A stretch of DNA of 64,000 nt from Lineus longissimus. Lineage: Eukaryota; Nemertea; Pilidiophora; Heteronemertea; Lineidae. This document shows, piece by piece, positions 1-11,245 of the stretch. The notes beneath the pieces were generated by a model. That model made no database searches. It was given only the letters and a program-made list of their open reading frames with translations, and had not been told where the DNA came from. The translations under genes and the position numbers were made by a program. Each line of letters starts with the position of its first letter. The first letter of the stretch is position 1. The stretch is from contig NC_088311.1 in NCBI RefSeq assembly GCF_910592395.1, forward strand, positions 15,256,501-15,320,500. The letters are read 5' to 3'.

Positions 1-215
1 CATCCTTCAAACTAGCGGATTCTCCCTCAGTTGCTCCATAACCTTTCTCAGAAGCGTCTCCAAATCCACATACCTCAATGTTACGTAATTTCTTCTATTC
101 TGAGTCCACATAACAACGAGGAATCTGCCATTGATGTAAAAGTTCGAGACCCACAACCCACCTAGTGAATCTGTTGGAATATTCCTGTGGTACCTCTTCA
201 TCCCAAGACAGTTAA
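1..215 (-). pseudogene. BEL/Pao RNase H start, fused after an internal deletion
   Basis: In a different minus frame from the RT piece, this stretch encodes a segment ending in GFGDASEKGYGA, the characteristic start of BEL/Pao RNase H (first catalytic Asp in the FGDAS context). It is preceded by a tract containing LLHQWQIPRCY, typical of the RT-RNase H connection. One in-frame stop (TAG, near 70-75) interrupts it. The direct neighbourhood of FRRWPVALT and this RNase H start shows that the RT core was deleted. Confidence 0.65.
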
Positions 216-2288
216 AGCCACCGGCCATCTTCTGAATCTCATCAAAATCTCAGTAAGGTTAGGCAACAAACTAGGTCCAGTTTCCATACAGTCATTGAGC
301 GAGACTCCATTGAAACCCTTGGCGGACGCATCAAAAACTGGCCGAACTTTGGTAGTCAAGCTAGATGCCCTTAAGACAGGGCGATGAGGCATATAGAACA
401 CTGGGTTGCTGGTAAACAATTCACTACTCGGGACCTCTTCAATGACATCGTTTTGTTCCATTTCCACGAGGGCACCATCATAGAGTTCAGACAGATCTGG
501 ATCCTTTCCTAGTTTACGTGTCAAACTACCGAGTCTACCTCTAGCTAGCTTCTCATTATCTAACAAACGAGAGGTAACTCTTCCATCCTTCCAAGGCAAA
601 GAAACCTCATAACGACCTTCACTTTCAACAAAAGTCACCGTCTCATTGAATCTCTGCCACACTGGATCAACTAAACCTTCCTCAGTCTCCCTTGGACTTA
701 TGCCAATCGATTCTAAGTCCCACAATTGACTAAGGTTCAACTCTGGAATTTCATTGAGACACAACATCGGGTGAGCAACATTAGTCTTGGCCTTATTACC
801 ACCTTTCCAAGACCCACTCACCACCCATCCAAACTTAGTCTCCTGGGCAACAGGACCCCCGTCTAGCCTAATAAGGCCCTGTTCGATGAAACTCCAATAG
901 AAATCCTGACCGACCAAGATATCTATCGACACATCTGTGTCTTTACCATACTCATCCGCAAATTCTATATCACCAAATGACTGTAGGAAATCCCTTGGAA
1001 CCTCGGACCTACGAATGGGTTTGCAAATGATCGGAACCTCAACTGCAACTAGAGACTGTTCAACAGGACTACCTTTCCGATTACACTTTGCTACACCATT
1101 CAAACCTACCCTATAGATATTGCGCAATTCACTCCCGCTGGTCTTCTTACCACCAAAGGCCGCATATGCAATGTGTTGAGAGGTAACCCACTCGGGCTGA
1201 ATCTTATTGACCAAATCACTTGTTATATATGACCTGTCTGACCCACTGTCAAACAGCAGCGTGGCTTCTGTCACACCCTTGTTACCAACAACTTTCACCT
1301 TGGCAGTCTGTAAAACCACCGAAAATTTTTGATCTGCGCATGCAACACTAACATGGGACGTAACATGATTTTGAGCACTCGTACCTTCGCCAGAAGTCCT
1401 GCCCTGTCCACCACCACGATGTCTGCTCATCTTCTTCCGCTGACGCGAACCATTTGATGACGCTTCGTTTATACTGGTCTCTGACAACTTCGGCGCTGCA
1501 CAGATCAGACTATGATGTCGCTTGCCGCATTTCCTGAACGTTGCGACACATCCGCGGGCTCGATGTCCTTTGCAAAGGCAAGAAAAACAAAGATTATTAG
1601 CCCTAAGTTTATCTCTGCGTTCCTCAATATTCAACCTAAGAAAGTCTCGACATTTAGACGTAAAGTGATTTTGATCACAGAATTCACATCTAACCGATGA
1701 ATGCGACATAGAACCAGACGATGACTGGAGAGCTACTGCTGATGAAAAATGGTATTCTAGACCACTGTCTGTAGATTTCATTACAGTATCTTTGAACGTG
1801 TCTGACCGTTCTCGCCTTTTGATTTCTGTTTGCAAGAATTTCATGAGATAGGTCAAATCACTCTCTTTCCCTTCCCCAGAACGTGACCATTCCATTCGAA
1901 TGTCCTGAGGCAACCGAGAGAGTATAAGAGGTGTTAGGAACAGGCCGGGTTTTTTTTTAGCGTCGACGTCGAGGGCCTCTAAACTGCGAATATGAACATT
2001 CAAATCATCCCGCAATTTCCACAAGTCTGCAACAGTGGAGTCAGTACTAACTGGTGTTGACATATTTAACAATGACTGAATATGTGATAACCGAATTTGT
2101 TCCTTACGCCCATAACGCTCTTTTAAAATGTCACAGGCAACTTTATAATGTGCTTCAGTCAAGGTTAAACCTTGTATTGACAGTATGGCTTCCCCTTCCA
2201 GCAACGATTGTAAATATGTGAACTTATTTGTTTCGGAATGTCTGCAGCATCGACTATAGCAACAAATTTGTCCCAAAACGTTTGCCAT
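198..2288 (-). pseudogene. BEL/Pao Gag C-terminus, aspartic protease and start of reverse transcriptase
   Basis: The frame continues Gag (KFTYLQSLLEGEAILSIQGL), then has zinc-knuckle clusters (CEFCDQNHFTSKC and CFSCLCKGHRARGC). A retroviral-type aspartic protease follows, with active-site LLFDSGSDRSYI (DSG). Next comes the N-terminal part of a BEL reverse transcriptase (TKVRPVFDASAKGFNGVSLND, then FRRWPVALT). The frame stops at 198 just after that segment; the palm with the catalytic Asp pair is absent. The real protein would have been a Gag-Pol of well over 1000 residues, so this is a deleted copy. The ATG near 2288 is probably not a real start. Confidence 0.85.
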
Positions 2289-2710
2289 TGGGTGATATCA
2301 CCGCTAAATTTTGCAAGTTCGAGTTTTGGAAGCCGAGCGGATGACAAATGTCCATGAGTTGAGCTGTGGCCGGCGACAACTGCTGTCGTCGCAGGTTCGG
2401 TCGCAGTGAGTTCAGCCATTATTCGGACAGCCTCGAGCCTAACTTCAATAGATTTATTTCTAACGATACTAGCCTTTTTTATGTCCTCTGCCAAATCTTC
2501 CTCGTTGTCATACAGCTTCTGTATTTCTGTCTGCACTGCATCAACCGAAGCGAGGTGTTTGTCGAATTCTTTCACTTGATACTGGAGTTTCTCCTTCGTG
2601 AGACTCGCCGTCCGCAGCATTATGGCATGTAGTGATTCCGTTTCTCTCGTCAACCATCCTCTCGCCGTCGACCGCGCTAGTTTGAGTTTCTCCATGTTGA
2701 CCTGGCTCAC
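2165..2710 (-). pseudogene. BEL/Pao Gag, N-terminal part
   Basis: A frame of about 181 codons starts with ATG at 2710, 18 bases past the primer-binding site. It has a long charged helical region with repeated Lys/Glu, then the segment LPKLELAKFSGD, which resembles the conserved entry to the DUF1759-type Gag domain of BEL/Pao elements. After DAADIP the frame leaves the family pattern and stops; the expected continuation is in another frame (198-2288), so a frameshift lies near 2230-2245. Structural protein of the retrotransposon particle. Confidence 0.8.
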
Positions 2711-2728
2711 GTTCTCGTGCTGATAAAA

Positions 2729-2746
2729 CCGGGTGTTTCGGCACCA
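2729..2746 (-). promoter_or_regulatory. Primer-binding site of the left BEL/Pao element
   Basis: Minus strand TGGTGCCGAAACACCCGG directly follows the LTR. It begins with TGG, the complement of a tRNA 3' CCA end, and sits 18 bases upstream of the Gag ATG. The tRNA was not identified. Confidence 0.6.
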
Positions 2747-2960
2747 ATTTCACGGATTCCACACCGTGATAAATCAAAGTAAAATAAAAGAGAAGAAAAG
2801 ACGAGGTTCCTGTTCCAACAGAGTAGTGGCAAATGCCCCGAGATTATTAATTGTGCTCATGGAATATGTAACCAGGAACATACAAAGCACGGCCCAGATT
2901 GGCCGAGGCCTAAACAACAATATGGACACTATGGTTACCTAGCAAAGGCCAGGCACAACA
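2747..2960 (-). repeat. Probable 5' LTR of the left BEL/Pao element
   Basis: The stretch lies between the primer-binding site and non-element sequence. On the minus strand it starts TGTTGTGCC at 2960. The inner end at 2747 is set only by the primer site and does not show a clear CA, so the boundary is approximate. The partner LTR is not in the window, so identity cannot be measured. Confidence 0.5.
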
Positions 2961-3722
2961 GCACTGGTCAAATAAACCATAGGGGACCGGTAATCTACGA
3001 GAGGGGGTATTTTTTACCGAAAAAGTTATGTAGATCTATGTTGAATGGCGCTGAACGTGTTAAGCATATTAACATGTTGACTAAATTTCTAGTTAATGTG
3101 ACCTTTTTCTCCGGGTCACAGAAGTCCAACTCTGAAATCTCACTGATAGTGTTTTGTCACTTGAGTGTTTATGTTTGATACGTAGACAACAAACAGGCAT
3201 ATTTAGGTTTTTTGACCTACTTTTCAGGTATAAGAAGGTCAAGCTCATATAAGTCTTATCTTAAAGGGTTACACTGTTCGTACTTAATTGTGGGTCAGGA
3301 AAATAGAAATGAAGTCATACACAAAATGAAATAGTGCAGATATCATGTATGAAACTTTGCTGAAGGGAAACATACTACATGTATATATGGTATTTGTATG
3401 TCTACACCATGGCAGTGTTAAAGTTTATAATTATTCCATACATATTTTGAAAATTGAAAATTTTAAATTAACACTATAGGCGTTTCAGAATTATTCAGAA
3501 AATGGTCTCCACATTTATGCCATAGACTCTTCTGTAAAGCATTGTGCTAGAAACATTTTTAGCTAGACCTAGTTTTTAAGGTAACAGATATCAAACTCGC
3601 AAATGTCACTGATGGTGGCAAGTCTTATCATTGGTTGTCCAGGGACTTTTTTGATTTGATTTCTTTTAACTTGTTTTTCAATCTCCGCAGATAAGAAATG
3701 AAATAAAACTTTTTATCTTCAG
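2961..3722. other. AT-rich non-coding DNA, probable CENPC intron
   Basis: No convincing coding exon or mobile element was seen. The stretch ends in a pyrimidine-rich tract and CAG, the acceptor of the CENPC exon at 3723. Confidence 0.5.
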
Positions 3723-3866
3723 CTTATGGTAAGAGATTAAAAACCGCTAGACAAAAGGCGAAGAGATTGTCCATCCACACCAACCTGCCGGCAGATATGA
3801 AATTTGTGGAGACTGAGGGCGAAATTCCGGTCATCAACCCAAGCAGTGGAGAGGAATGTATAATAA
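3723..3866 (+). CDS. CENPC: CENP-C homologue, internal exon leading into the cupin domain
   Basis: The exon lies between an AG acceptor (3721-3722) and a GTAAGC donor (3867). The first two bases complete a split codon and the last base (A) starts one. It encodes a basic stretch (KRLKTARQKAKRLS) followed by EIPVINPSSGEECII. The latter resembles the strand just before the cupin of animal CENP-C, where a 'dP.tre.i' segment follows the basic CENP-C motif region. The CENP-C motif itself (Arg-rich with aromatic residues, binding CENP-A nucleosomes) is not in the window and should be further upstream. Inference rests on the three exons joining in phase and on the cupin exon. Confidence 0.75.
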
Positions 3867-6800
3867 GTAAGCTTGCAGAAGTGTCAATGATTTTTCTTTC
3901 CCTGCAGTTAGAAATGAAATACTTGTTATGCCCCGGCAGCCTATAAGGCAGAGGGGCATTGTTTTCTTGGTTGGTTTCCTCCGCCGCGTCCGCTTAGACA
4001 ACGTGTGCGCTCTTAATAAAAAAATACCTTATCGAGGGTTTTCAAATTTGTTGCGTGGGTTTTCTATGAGGTGGAGCAATTTCCTTTCTTAGTTTTGCCA
4101 CTAGGGGGCAAAATGCCAATGACTCCCTCAATATTAGCTCCAATTTGGCCAGGTGTTTATGGTAGGCTTTGCTGCCAGGCCTTTCAATCACATGGAGACC
4201 TTTACAACCTCAAGTTTTAAGCCTATTTTGGGGACACCTTTTCATCATGATTTGGGGACATTATGTTGTCGTGGCGCTCCGACTGCACACTGGTAATTGT
4301 GATCCTGCAACCACACACTTGGCAAGGTAGGCCTAATTCTGAATTTTTAAAATGTCTCCCTCATGTCAAACCATTCTCACCACTCACTCTGGTCTTATTA
4401 TATAAGGCCATTATATTATGTAAGGTGTCACTGATCTGATAAATGTATCCGGTTATGGGCAGGGAGTTAAAACTTTTTCTTTATCTAGGTAAAGTCATCA
4501 AACCCCGGCTCCAAAATAGGGCCTACAACAGCAGCTGTGTCGAAAATTGTCGGCTCCAAATTGGAAAGATTTTTGACAATGAGATTTCACCATTTCTAGA
4601 AAAACAACTGCCATCTGTTCCTGATAATGTGAGACTACACCAACACTGTCCACAGTTTCTTTTGTTGGAGATTCTAAAATACCTTGGTACCGTAAAGTCA
4701 ACTTTTAAATGGCAAATGCATAAGCCTCGTTCTGAGAGCGGAGTGTTTTGGACACGCAACCAAGATGCTCTACCAAAGTTCCCTCGGGTTGCACTAAAAT
4801 GTGGAAACCATGCACACGTCACGTCAAAGGAATTTCACCTCACTTCAGAAGTTTGAGGCTCTCAAAACACTGCTTCAAACACAAATCAGTCAAGGAAGCA
4901 TCAACCACCCTAAGTTTTTTAATGAGCACTACACATATTTGCCGAGAAAAACGCTCCAAATAGCCCATTTGCGCGGATTTTAGCATCACTTGAGCGAGCC
5001 GATGCGGACTTCCTATGCGCGCTAACATAATGTAAACAACGGCGCTACCGGCGCTCCGGCCGGGCCGGCGATGGATGGAATTTGCCAAATTCGCACATAT
5101 TCAAGTTATTTTCGTGGCCTATCTTTTTAAGTTTGAGGTATTTTAGAATAGAAATTGAACCCTCGGCTTCGGACCTTGGTTGAGTTACCAAGACACTCTC
5201 GGGTGGAGCTAAAATTTCGTCCAAACCCTCGCCTGTCGGCTCGGGTTTGGACTGTATTTTAGCTCCACCCTCGAGTGTCTTGGTAACTCAACCAAGGTCC
5301 TCCGCCTCGGGTTCAATTCCTTAAGTATAGTCCCTGTGGACTCTCCCATGAGACTACGTCACATCATTCGCAGGTTTTTGATTTGCCTTTCTTTTCAAGG
5401 TCACAGAGGTGAAAAAGTGTAAATTGGCTGTTATTGGTTTCCAGAGCATATCTTTTGCCATTATTACAATTAATACAAAGCCATTTGTGACCAAATTTGA
5501 TGTTGTTGGTGTTTCTTAAATTGTCCTAGATTCCTTGAAGTATCCAGGTACCTATTTGGCAACTCAAAATGATGACATAAATTTTGGTTGATTGAAGCTC
5601 CTTTTACCCTCCATTCCCAAGGGCTAGATGGGTATTGTTAAAGCAGGTGTCATCTGTCTGTCTGCCTGTTGGGAGCAGCTAGCCTTAAGCATATAGCTCC
5701 CTTTATAATTGGCGTACAGCCTAGCCGTTTCATTTTGCACTGAGCTAATGAATTATACACGGACTGGTCTAACATTGAATCTAAAACCTCACAATGTCTA
5801 ATGTTGATGCGAATAACTCAGTTTGAGTGAAAGTGAAGTATTTCGATTGGAAATCTTAGAGGCTTTTTGACATTTTCCTTTTCATTACAGTGTACATTGT
5901 GACCATGTATGAGCCTTGATAGTCTACAGTAAACTAGGCAGGGGTCGAGAAATCCACTAGCCCGGGACTGGTGACTTTGACAGCCGGGCTAGCCTACAGT
6001 CAGGGGAACTATAAGGTGCTAGCCAAGACTTTGATATTCACAGCTTGGGTCTAGTCAACTTGAAAACGATTTTTTTTCGACCTCTGCGTAAAATGAGGGC
6101 AGAAATCTAAAACATGAATTTTTTCGTACAGTGATAAGTACTAACACGCTGTGCATTGCATTGTTGGGGATCCCCCCCCCCCCAGTTTCAACCTTGTGAT
6201 GGGATTTTTTGCCTTTGTGAGTTTTATCCCTTTATCTCTCCTCAACCATTATCAGCCACATTAGCTGCGACCCATGAAGCCAATGGGCTTGTTCGTTTAG
6301 TGTCCGGAGCATATGTCCTTAACCATCAAAAGCTAGGCATTTCATCTTTGGGTTGTACATAGGTCTTACAGTGCCATAGCGCCTTTTGGTAGTTTTGTCT
6401 CTTTCGAACGACGCTTGACAGAGTGGGGCACATCACATGATAAACTACTTTTGCCAATATCTCATGAACACAGCTAGCTATTATTATGACATTTTTACTG
6501 CTCATGAGACTTCATCATTTGATTTTGACCTATTTTTCAAGGTCAAAATGTGTAAATTGACCATAGTTTCTGAAGCATATTACAGTAACCATTGATGCTG
6601 GGCATTTCATGTTTGGATGGTATGAAGGTCTCTTAGTGCCATTATATGCCTGTTGGGTGTTATGATGATTTTTGAACTAATGAACACTCGCTCAAGCGGG
6701 CACTTCACGTGAAAACCTACTGTTGGCTATATATCTCATAACGCTGCTAGCAATAATCATCTTCTTATTTTTCTGAGACTTCCGTCGTTTTCCTGTTTTC

Positions 6801-7034
6801 TCGCCACTTAATGTACTAGGTATGAGGACTTTTTTTCCCCGGGTGACAATGGATTCGATGAAGTACAAATTGAATTTTTGCAGTGACATTTGGTTATTGT
6901 ATTGTTTATTATTATCATGATATCAAATTACAAAAGGTTTGAAAATGTCAGTTCATCTTAAATGATGTATTGATCAATTGTTACATTTATGATTTGACAA
7001 TGGCACCCTAAATGAACCTGTTGAACTTTTTCAG
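3867..7034 (+). other. CENPC intron with degenerate repeats
   Basis: A 3.2-kb intron. It contains the hairpin-bearing repeat at 4666-5324 and weak, decayed pieces of the ~300-bp repeat family (for example TTCAAGGTCACAGAGGTG at 5394-5411, and a related stretch near 6530-6560). A CTCF-like CCACTAGGGGGC occurs near 4099. No further exon was recognised. Confidence 0.6.
4666..5324 (+). repeat. Dispersed repeat ending in a long hairpin (copy 1)
   Basis: A near-identical copy lies in inverted orientation at about 53450-54075. Both share the same internal sequence (for example GGAATTTGCCAAATTCGCAC) and both finish in a long imperfect palindrome, here about 5155-5320. The arms of the palindrome read GGACCTTGGTTGAGTTACC and its complement, and both carry TTTTAGCTCCACCC. 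There is no transposase frame, so it is a non-autonomous element of unknown superfamily. Confidence 0.7.
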
Positions 7035-7210
7035 ACTGTGTAGCTAGTAAGAACAGCTATGTATATACTGGACCTACTGGCCTTGAGCCCGCCCCAGGTG
7101 ATGCCCTGATGATTGCTAAACCTATCAAACAGTTGGCATTTGGTTGTGGGGAACTTATCATCAAACCTCTGATGGAAAAATTGACACAGTTTGTTCACAG
7201 TGATACTCTG
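7035..7210 (+). CDS. CENPC: CENP-C homologue, cupin-domain exon 1
   Basis: The acceptor is TTTTTCAG at 7027-7034 and the donor GTAAGTG at 7211. Its phase matches the preceding exon: one carried base plus 176 bases gives 59 whole codons. The peptide includes GPTGLEPAPGDALMIAKP and then LAFGCGELIIKPLMEK, which fits the first strands of the CENP-C cupin ('tGkLilgP' in vertebrates). The exon ends at a codon boundary right before the core VFY strand encoded by the next exon, 13.4 kb away. Confidence 0.85.
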
Positions 7211-7360
7211 GTAAGTGAAAAGATGTTGCAGGCATGAGTTTCTCAGGATCTACTTCTTCCAAATGTTTATTGATTTCAAACCAATCCAAATTCTGCTTGA
7301 TTTCCAAAGGTCAAGTGAGCATTTACCACCTGCACATGAGCAGTTCTCCTTAGTGCGTGG

Positions 7361-7678
7361 TGTTGTTAAGAAAGGACGGGAAAGTTCATAAATCGAGTTA
7401 GATTTCGTCTTTAATATTTTGAGGTCTTCAAGATCGTCGCGCCGTCGTCCCGAGCGAGGACCGCAGCAAATTCACAAAATCATCTCAACAGAAATTAACA
7501 ATTCTTAGCAACTCAAAATTCCCCTAAAAACATGTACAAGTAGTTAGGTATTTTTACCAATAAAATTAAACCCTCAAACAGAAGTTGACACCGTAATAAT
7601 ACCCATACACCGTATGGTGCTGTCACCTGGTTATAAGATAATGACCTAAACGTCTTGTCTTCACCCTGCTTCTCAACA
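7361..7678 (-). repeat. 3' LTR of the intronic BEL/Pao element
   Basis: 318 bp, ends TGTTG/CAACA, aligned without gaps to 19824-20141 with 3 mismatches. Confidence 0.95.
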
Positions 7679-8641
7679 TTCCCCTCCTCTTGACAGAACC
7701 TGTCAAACTATTTTTAAACAATATTGGCAAATCTTCCAACTAACAATAACGGAAGATGGCCCTTCAAAGATCCCATTGATCAAATGAAAAGACAGTTTAG
7801 AATACACAATAGTTCACCAAAAGAACACATTAAAGACAAGAATAGGTGAACACTATTAACTGAAATATATCACTCCTGTAGTAAATTACTAGTACTCTTT
7901 TAGATTTTACAATCCAATCGGAATCTAACACCCACTGAATTTGAGCTCAAGTAATCCAAGTTGCTCATGAATTCCTCAATGTTCTTATCCTTCAAAAGTC
8001 ACTATCATAAGTCCAGAATAATTCTCAATCAAGAATCGACTCTTTAGGGATGGTAAATGAGAAAACCTATTAAACTTAAATTGTTTCCCCACTGGAAACT
8101 GGAGTAAACTTCTCCTCCAAAGGAGATCCAAATTTTTAACCCCTTTTGTTCTACATTGCTTAAAAACATGGCTCAGAATAATGTAACAGAAGCTTAAAGT
8201 TTTCTCCCTTTACCGATACCCGCTAGTCTCTATTTCAATTCCGATATTTTTCGCACTGTAGAAAGTTCGGATACTGACACTCCATTGAGTGTTCTCACTT
8301 TTCAATCAATGTTCAAAACTCGCACCGAGTCATTAAGTGTCCTAGAGTTCACTTCTAAGAATAGAATTGATCAGTGTATATCAGGTGGTGAAACCCAAAG
8401 TTTTTGCCCCCCAAAAAACACAGGCAATTGAAAATGCCAAGGACATCCCGATCAGAAAATTAGCAAGTCACCAGACAATGAGTACACTGACCAACACTAA
8501 CTTTTTAGATCACTCTCTCAGTGTAATTTCACCACACAATGTCAAATGTCAACTTTTAACGGTTATAGACGGATATCATCACCCACGGTTGTAACTGCTT
8601 GGCTGGATTCATCTCAGCATAACCAGACGTTCATCTCAGCG
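7679..8641 (-). other. BEL/Pao 3' non-coding region
   Basis: About 960 bp between the end of the pol frame and the 3' LTR. I see no coding frame of any recognisable family and no env-like gene. Confidence 0.6.
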
Positions 8642-9040
8642 TTACCAGACGGAAGTTGTCATCTCTGGAAACTCGACTGGGCAGAGACGATTCACGGGCC
8701 GGACATATTCCCCATTTGACGTCTTCACCTTGGCCGTTCGCACCAATCCATCTTCACCGGGGTAGACTTCCAGGACTCGACCCATCTTCCATTGTCCTCT
8801 AGGTAATCTTTCCTCAATCACCAGTAGGATATCATCAGGTTTGAGATTGTGCCTTGGAAACAGCCACTTCTTACGGTTGTGCAGCTGGGGTAACAGTTCT
8901 CGCTGCCATCGCTGCCAAAACTGTTTCAGTATGTCCTGTATTCTTCGCCATCTTCTTCTAGGGTTGAATCGTAGTTCATCAGTCGACGGAGGAGCCAGTT
9001 GTCCACCCAGTTGACCATGCAGGAAGTGGTTTGGCGTTAG
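8642..9040 (-). pseudogene. BEL/Pao Pol C-terminal (integrase-tail) domain
   Basis: 133 codons read LTPNHFLHGQLGG, then RRWRRIQDILKQFWQRW, PDDILLVIEE and PRGQWKMGRVLEVYPGEDG, ending at a stop at 8642-8644. This is the DUF5641-type C-terminal domain found after the integrase core in BEL/Pao polyproteins. Immediately upstream, the RNase H-integrase linker runs straight into this domain, so the integrase catalytic core is missing. Confidence 0.85.
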
Positions 9041-9231
9041 TGGTAATCCTCAGCCTGCCTGTACTCTTCGGGGGACAACTCATCTATCCAGGTCTTGGCT
9101 CCCGGGGGTAAGGGTCGCTTTAGCAGCCACATCATGATACGTCGCACGAATCATATTCTCCTTGTTAGTCTTCCCATGTCACTCCATCTACTGGGATGTA
9201 GGGGGAACATCATTGTCTCATTTTGTTCTGG

Positions 9232-9672
9232 TTAGGCTTCCTGTACTGCAAATGTTGAGGTTTTCTCAATATCGGTGGTTTCATCTGGTACAGCTATCTT
9301 TTTCTCTGGCCAGTTGCTCTCGGACTCCTTCCGGAAACTTGGACCCTCCCACCAGAGTTGTGATCTAGCCAATTCCTCCACTGCCATACCTCTAGATGAT
9401 ATGTCTGCTGGGTTTAGTTTGGTTGGTATATGTCTCCATTGGTCAGTACTGGTCCTTTCCTGTATCTCTCCTACTCGGTTGGCTACATAGGGCTTAAACT
9501 GTTTTCCTGGTCGACAAATCCAAAACAGGACGTTCATGGAATCTGTCCAATATGTCACCATCAGTTGCTTGGCTCCTCGACCGCTCTCCAATGGTTTGAT
9601 AACCTTCTTCACCAATCTTGTACCAATGACTGCCCCACATAGCTCCAGTCTGGCAATGGAGATGGCTTTCAG
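9232..9672 (-). pseudogene. BEL/Pao RNase H and linker, downstream of the LINE insertion
   Basis: The frame resumes BEL pol just across the 10-bp target duplication, with ARLELCGAVIGTRLVKKV, then TYWTDSMNVLFWI (RNase H 'tDS..vL.WI') and PTKLNPADISSRGM ('NPADi.SRG'), all typical BEL/Pao RNase H motifs. The frame ends at 9232. Between 9041 and 9232 only a short linker-like stretch remains. The interruption by the LINE lies inside the RNase H domain. Confidence 0.88.
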
Positions 9673-9909
9673 TTTTATTATTATTATTATTTATTAAATC
9701 CAAATAAACAAAATTACATATTGAGACAATTGCCAGGGCTTAGGCTGAAAGCATTAATAGCCCTGGTTACAATGGTATACAAAGAACAAGTTGAATCAAG
9801 ATAAGGTACTTTGAATGGAAAGAAAGGGATGCAAGTAAAGGTAAAGTAACACAAATAGTTATAGTTTGTACAAAGGTAGTGATTGATGAGGGGTTCAATT
9901 GATCTGGCA

Positions 9910-11184
9910 CTAGTTACCAGAAAAGGCGATAATATTACTGAGAAAAGTGGCTGTTTTTTCTACAACAAGCCTGTTTGAAGTAAGGTCCAATGAAAATTGA
10001 CCATTAAGAAGAAAATGGAGCCTCTCATCAACACGAAGATTGAAAAACCTAACAGAAGTAAGGTGTGGCAGCAAACCAGGATCATTCAAGAAATCGTTAC
10101 GTAAATCATTTAATAAAGGGCAATTAAAGAGAAGGTGTTTAGTAGATTGGGAGTGAGCACCGCAATCACAAGATGGACTTAAAACGTTGGTAAAATTGTG
10201 GGAATAAAAGTGACACCGAAAAACTAAGTCACACCTTGTCCTATTGAGTGAAAGTTCATTTTTACGAGTAAGAGCCAATTTTGTAGAAGTAAGAAGGTTA
10301 TGTTTACCTCTCAGAAAAATTTGGATATTGTATTTAAATGAGTTTCTTGAGAAGCAGTTTTTTATATTGACAGGCACAGACTCCCAATCTCTAATTACAC
10401 ATGGCACAGTTGACTTGCTAAATCTTGCAGATGATCTTGGGGGAAGTACATAGTCTCGCTGAGTCCTTAAACGGCCAGGAGGCGCCCGATTACGATAAAT
10501 GTCAAAGATTTCATTGACATAACATGGTACCAAATTGTGTTGTACCTCATACATAAGCACCAATCTTTTTTCCCTACGCCGAGCAGAAAGTGACATCCAA
10601 TCCAAACATTTTAAAACCTTTTGGGTGTTAGTCCCATGAATACAACCACTGACTATAATGGCACCCCTATAATGGATTTTATCTAATTGAGAAAGTAGAC
10701 CCTGATTGGTAAAGTCAAATATAATAGATCCATATTCAAGATGAGGTAATATAAATGATAGATACATGCGTTCAAGATGCCTTGATTGAACCGTAAACTT
10801 CAAAGCATTCAGTGGATTTAACATGTTGTTACATTTTACTACAATATTGTTGATATGCATGCTAAAAGTCAAACACTCATCAAGTGTAACACCAAGGTGC
10901 TTATGGAATGCGCCCCTTGGAATAACTCCCGTACCCAAAGACAGAGGTGGATGGTTATTGATAGTTTTACGAGGAGAGTGAAATATGACCTCTTTGCTTT
11001 TTGACGCTTTAAAATCAAGTTTCCACACATCCGACCAAACTGACAAATTGTGAAGGTCATTTTGAATAAGAGTATGGGTTTCGTCAATGGAATTCGGCAA
11101 GGCCGGGAGAAATAAAGAACTGTCATCAGCATAAAGATACAAGATACAATTTTTAACAACATCACTTAGATCATTAATATACAA
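9910..11184 (-). pseudogene. LINE ORF2, reverse transcriptase C-terminal half
   Basis: Starts in the middle of the RT palm: LYINDLSDVVKNCILYLYADDSSLF contains the catalytic YADD box. Thumb and a long C-terminal region follow, with FILPHLEYGSIIFD and a Cys/His cluster (CDCGAHSQSTKHLLFNC) resembling the zinc-like motif at the end of many CR1/Jockey-group ORF2 proteins. The first Met (YINDL context) is not a real start: coding continues upstream to about 11260 (SGVPQGS box), where the frame shifts relative to 11246-13555. Confidence 0.9.
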
Positions 11185-11245
11185 TAAGAAGAGGAGCGGG
11201 CCAAGTATAGAACCCTGTGGAACACCACTATTTATATAACCTGTC

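Larger units (their letters stand above)
1..2960 (-). mobile_element. BEL/Pao LTR retrotransposon, partial, runs off the left edge
   Basis: Read on the minus strand the order is LTR (2747-2960), primer-binding site (2729-2746), gag, zinc knuckle, aspartic protease, start of reverse transcriptase, then an abrupt jump to RNase H at the window edge. This order is that of BEL/Pao elements. The copy is defective: a frameshift near 2230 splits gag, and the RT core with its catalytic Asp motif is missing near 200-215. It lies upstream of the first visible CENPC exon and is probably in an earlier intron of that gene, which cannot be confirmed here. The second LTR is outside the window. Confidence 0.85.
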
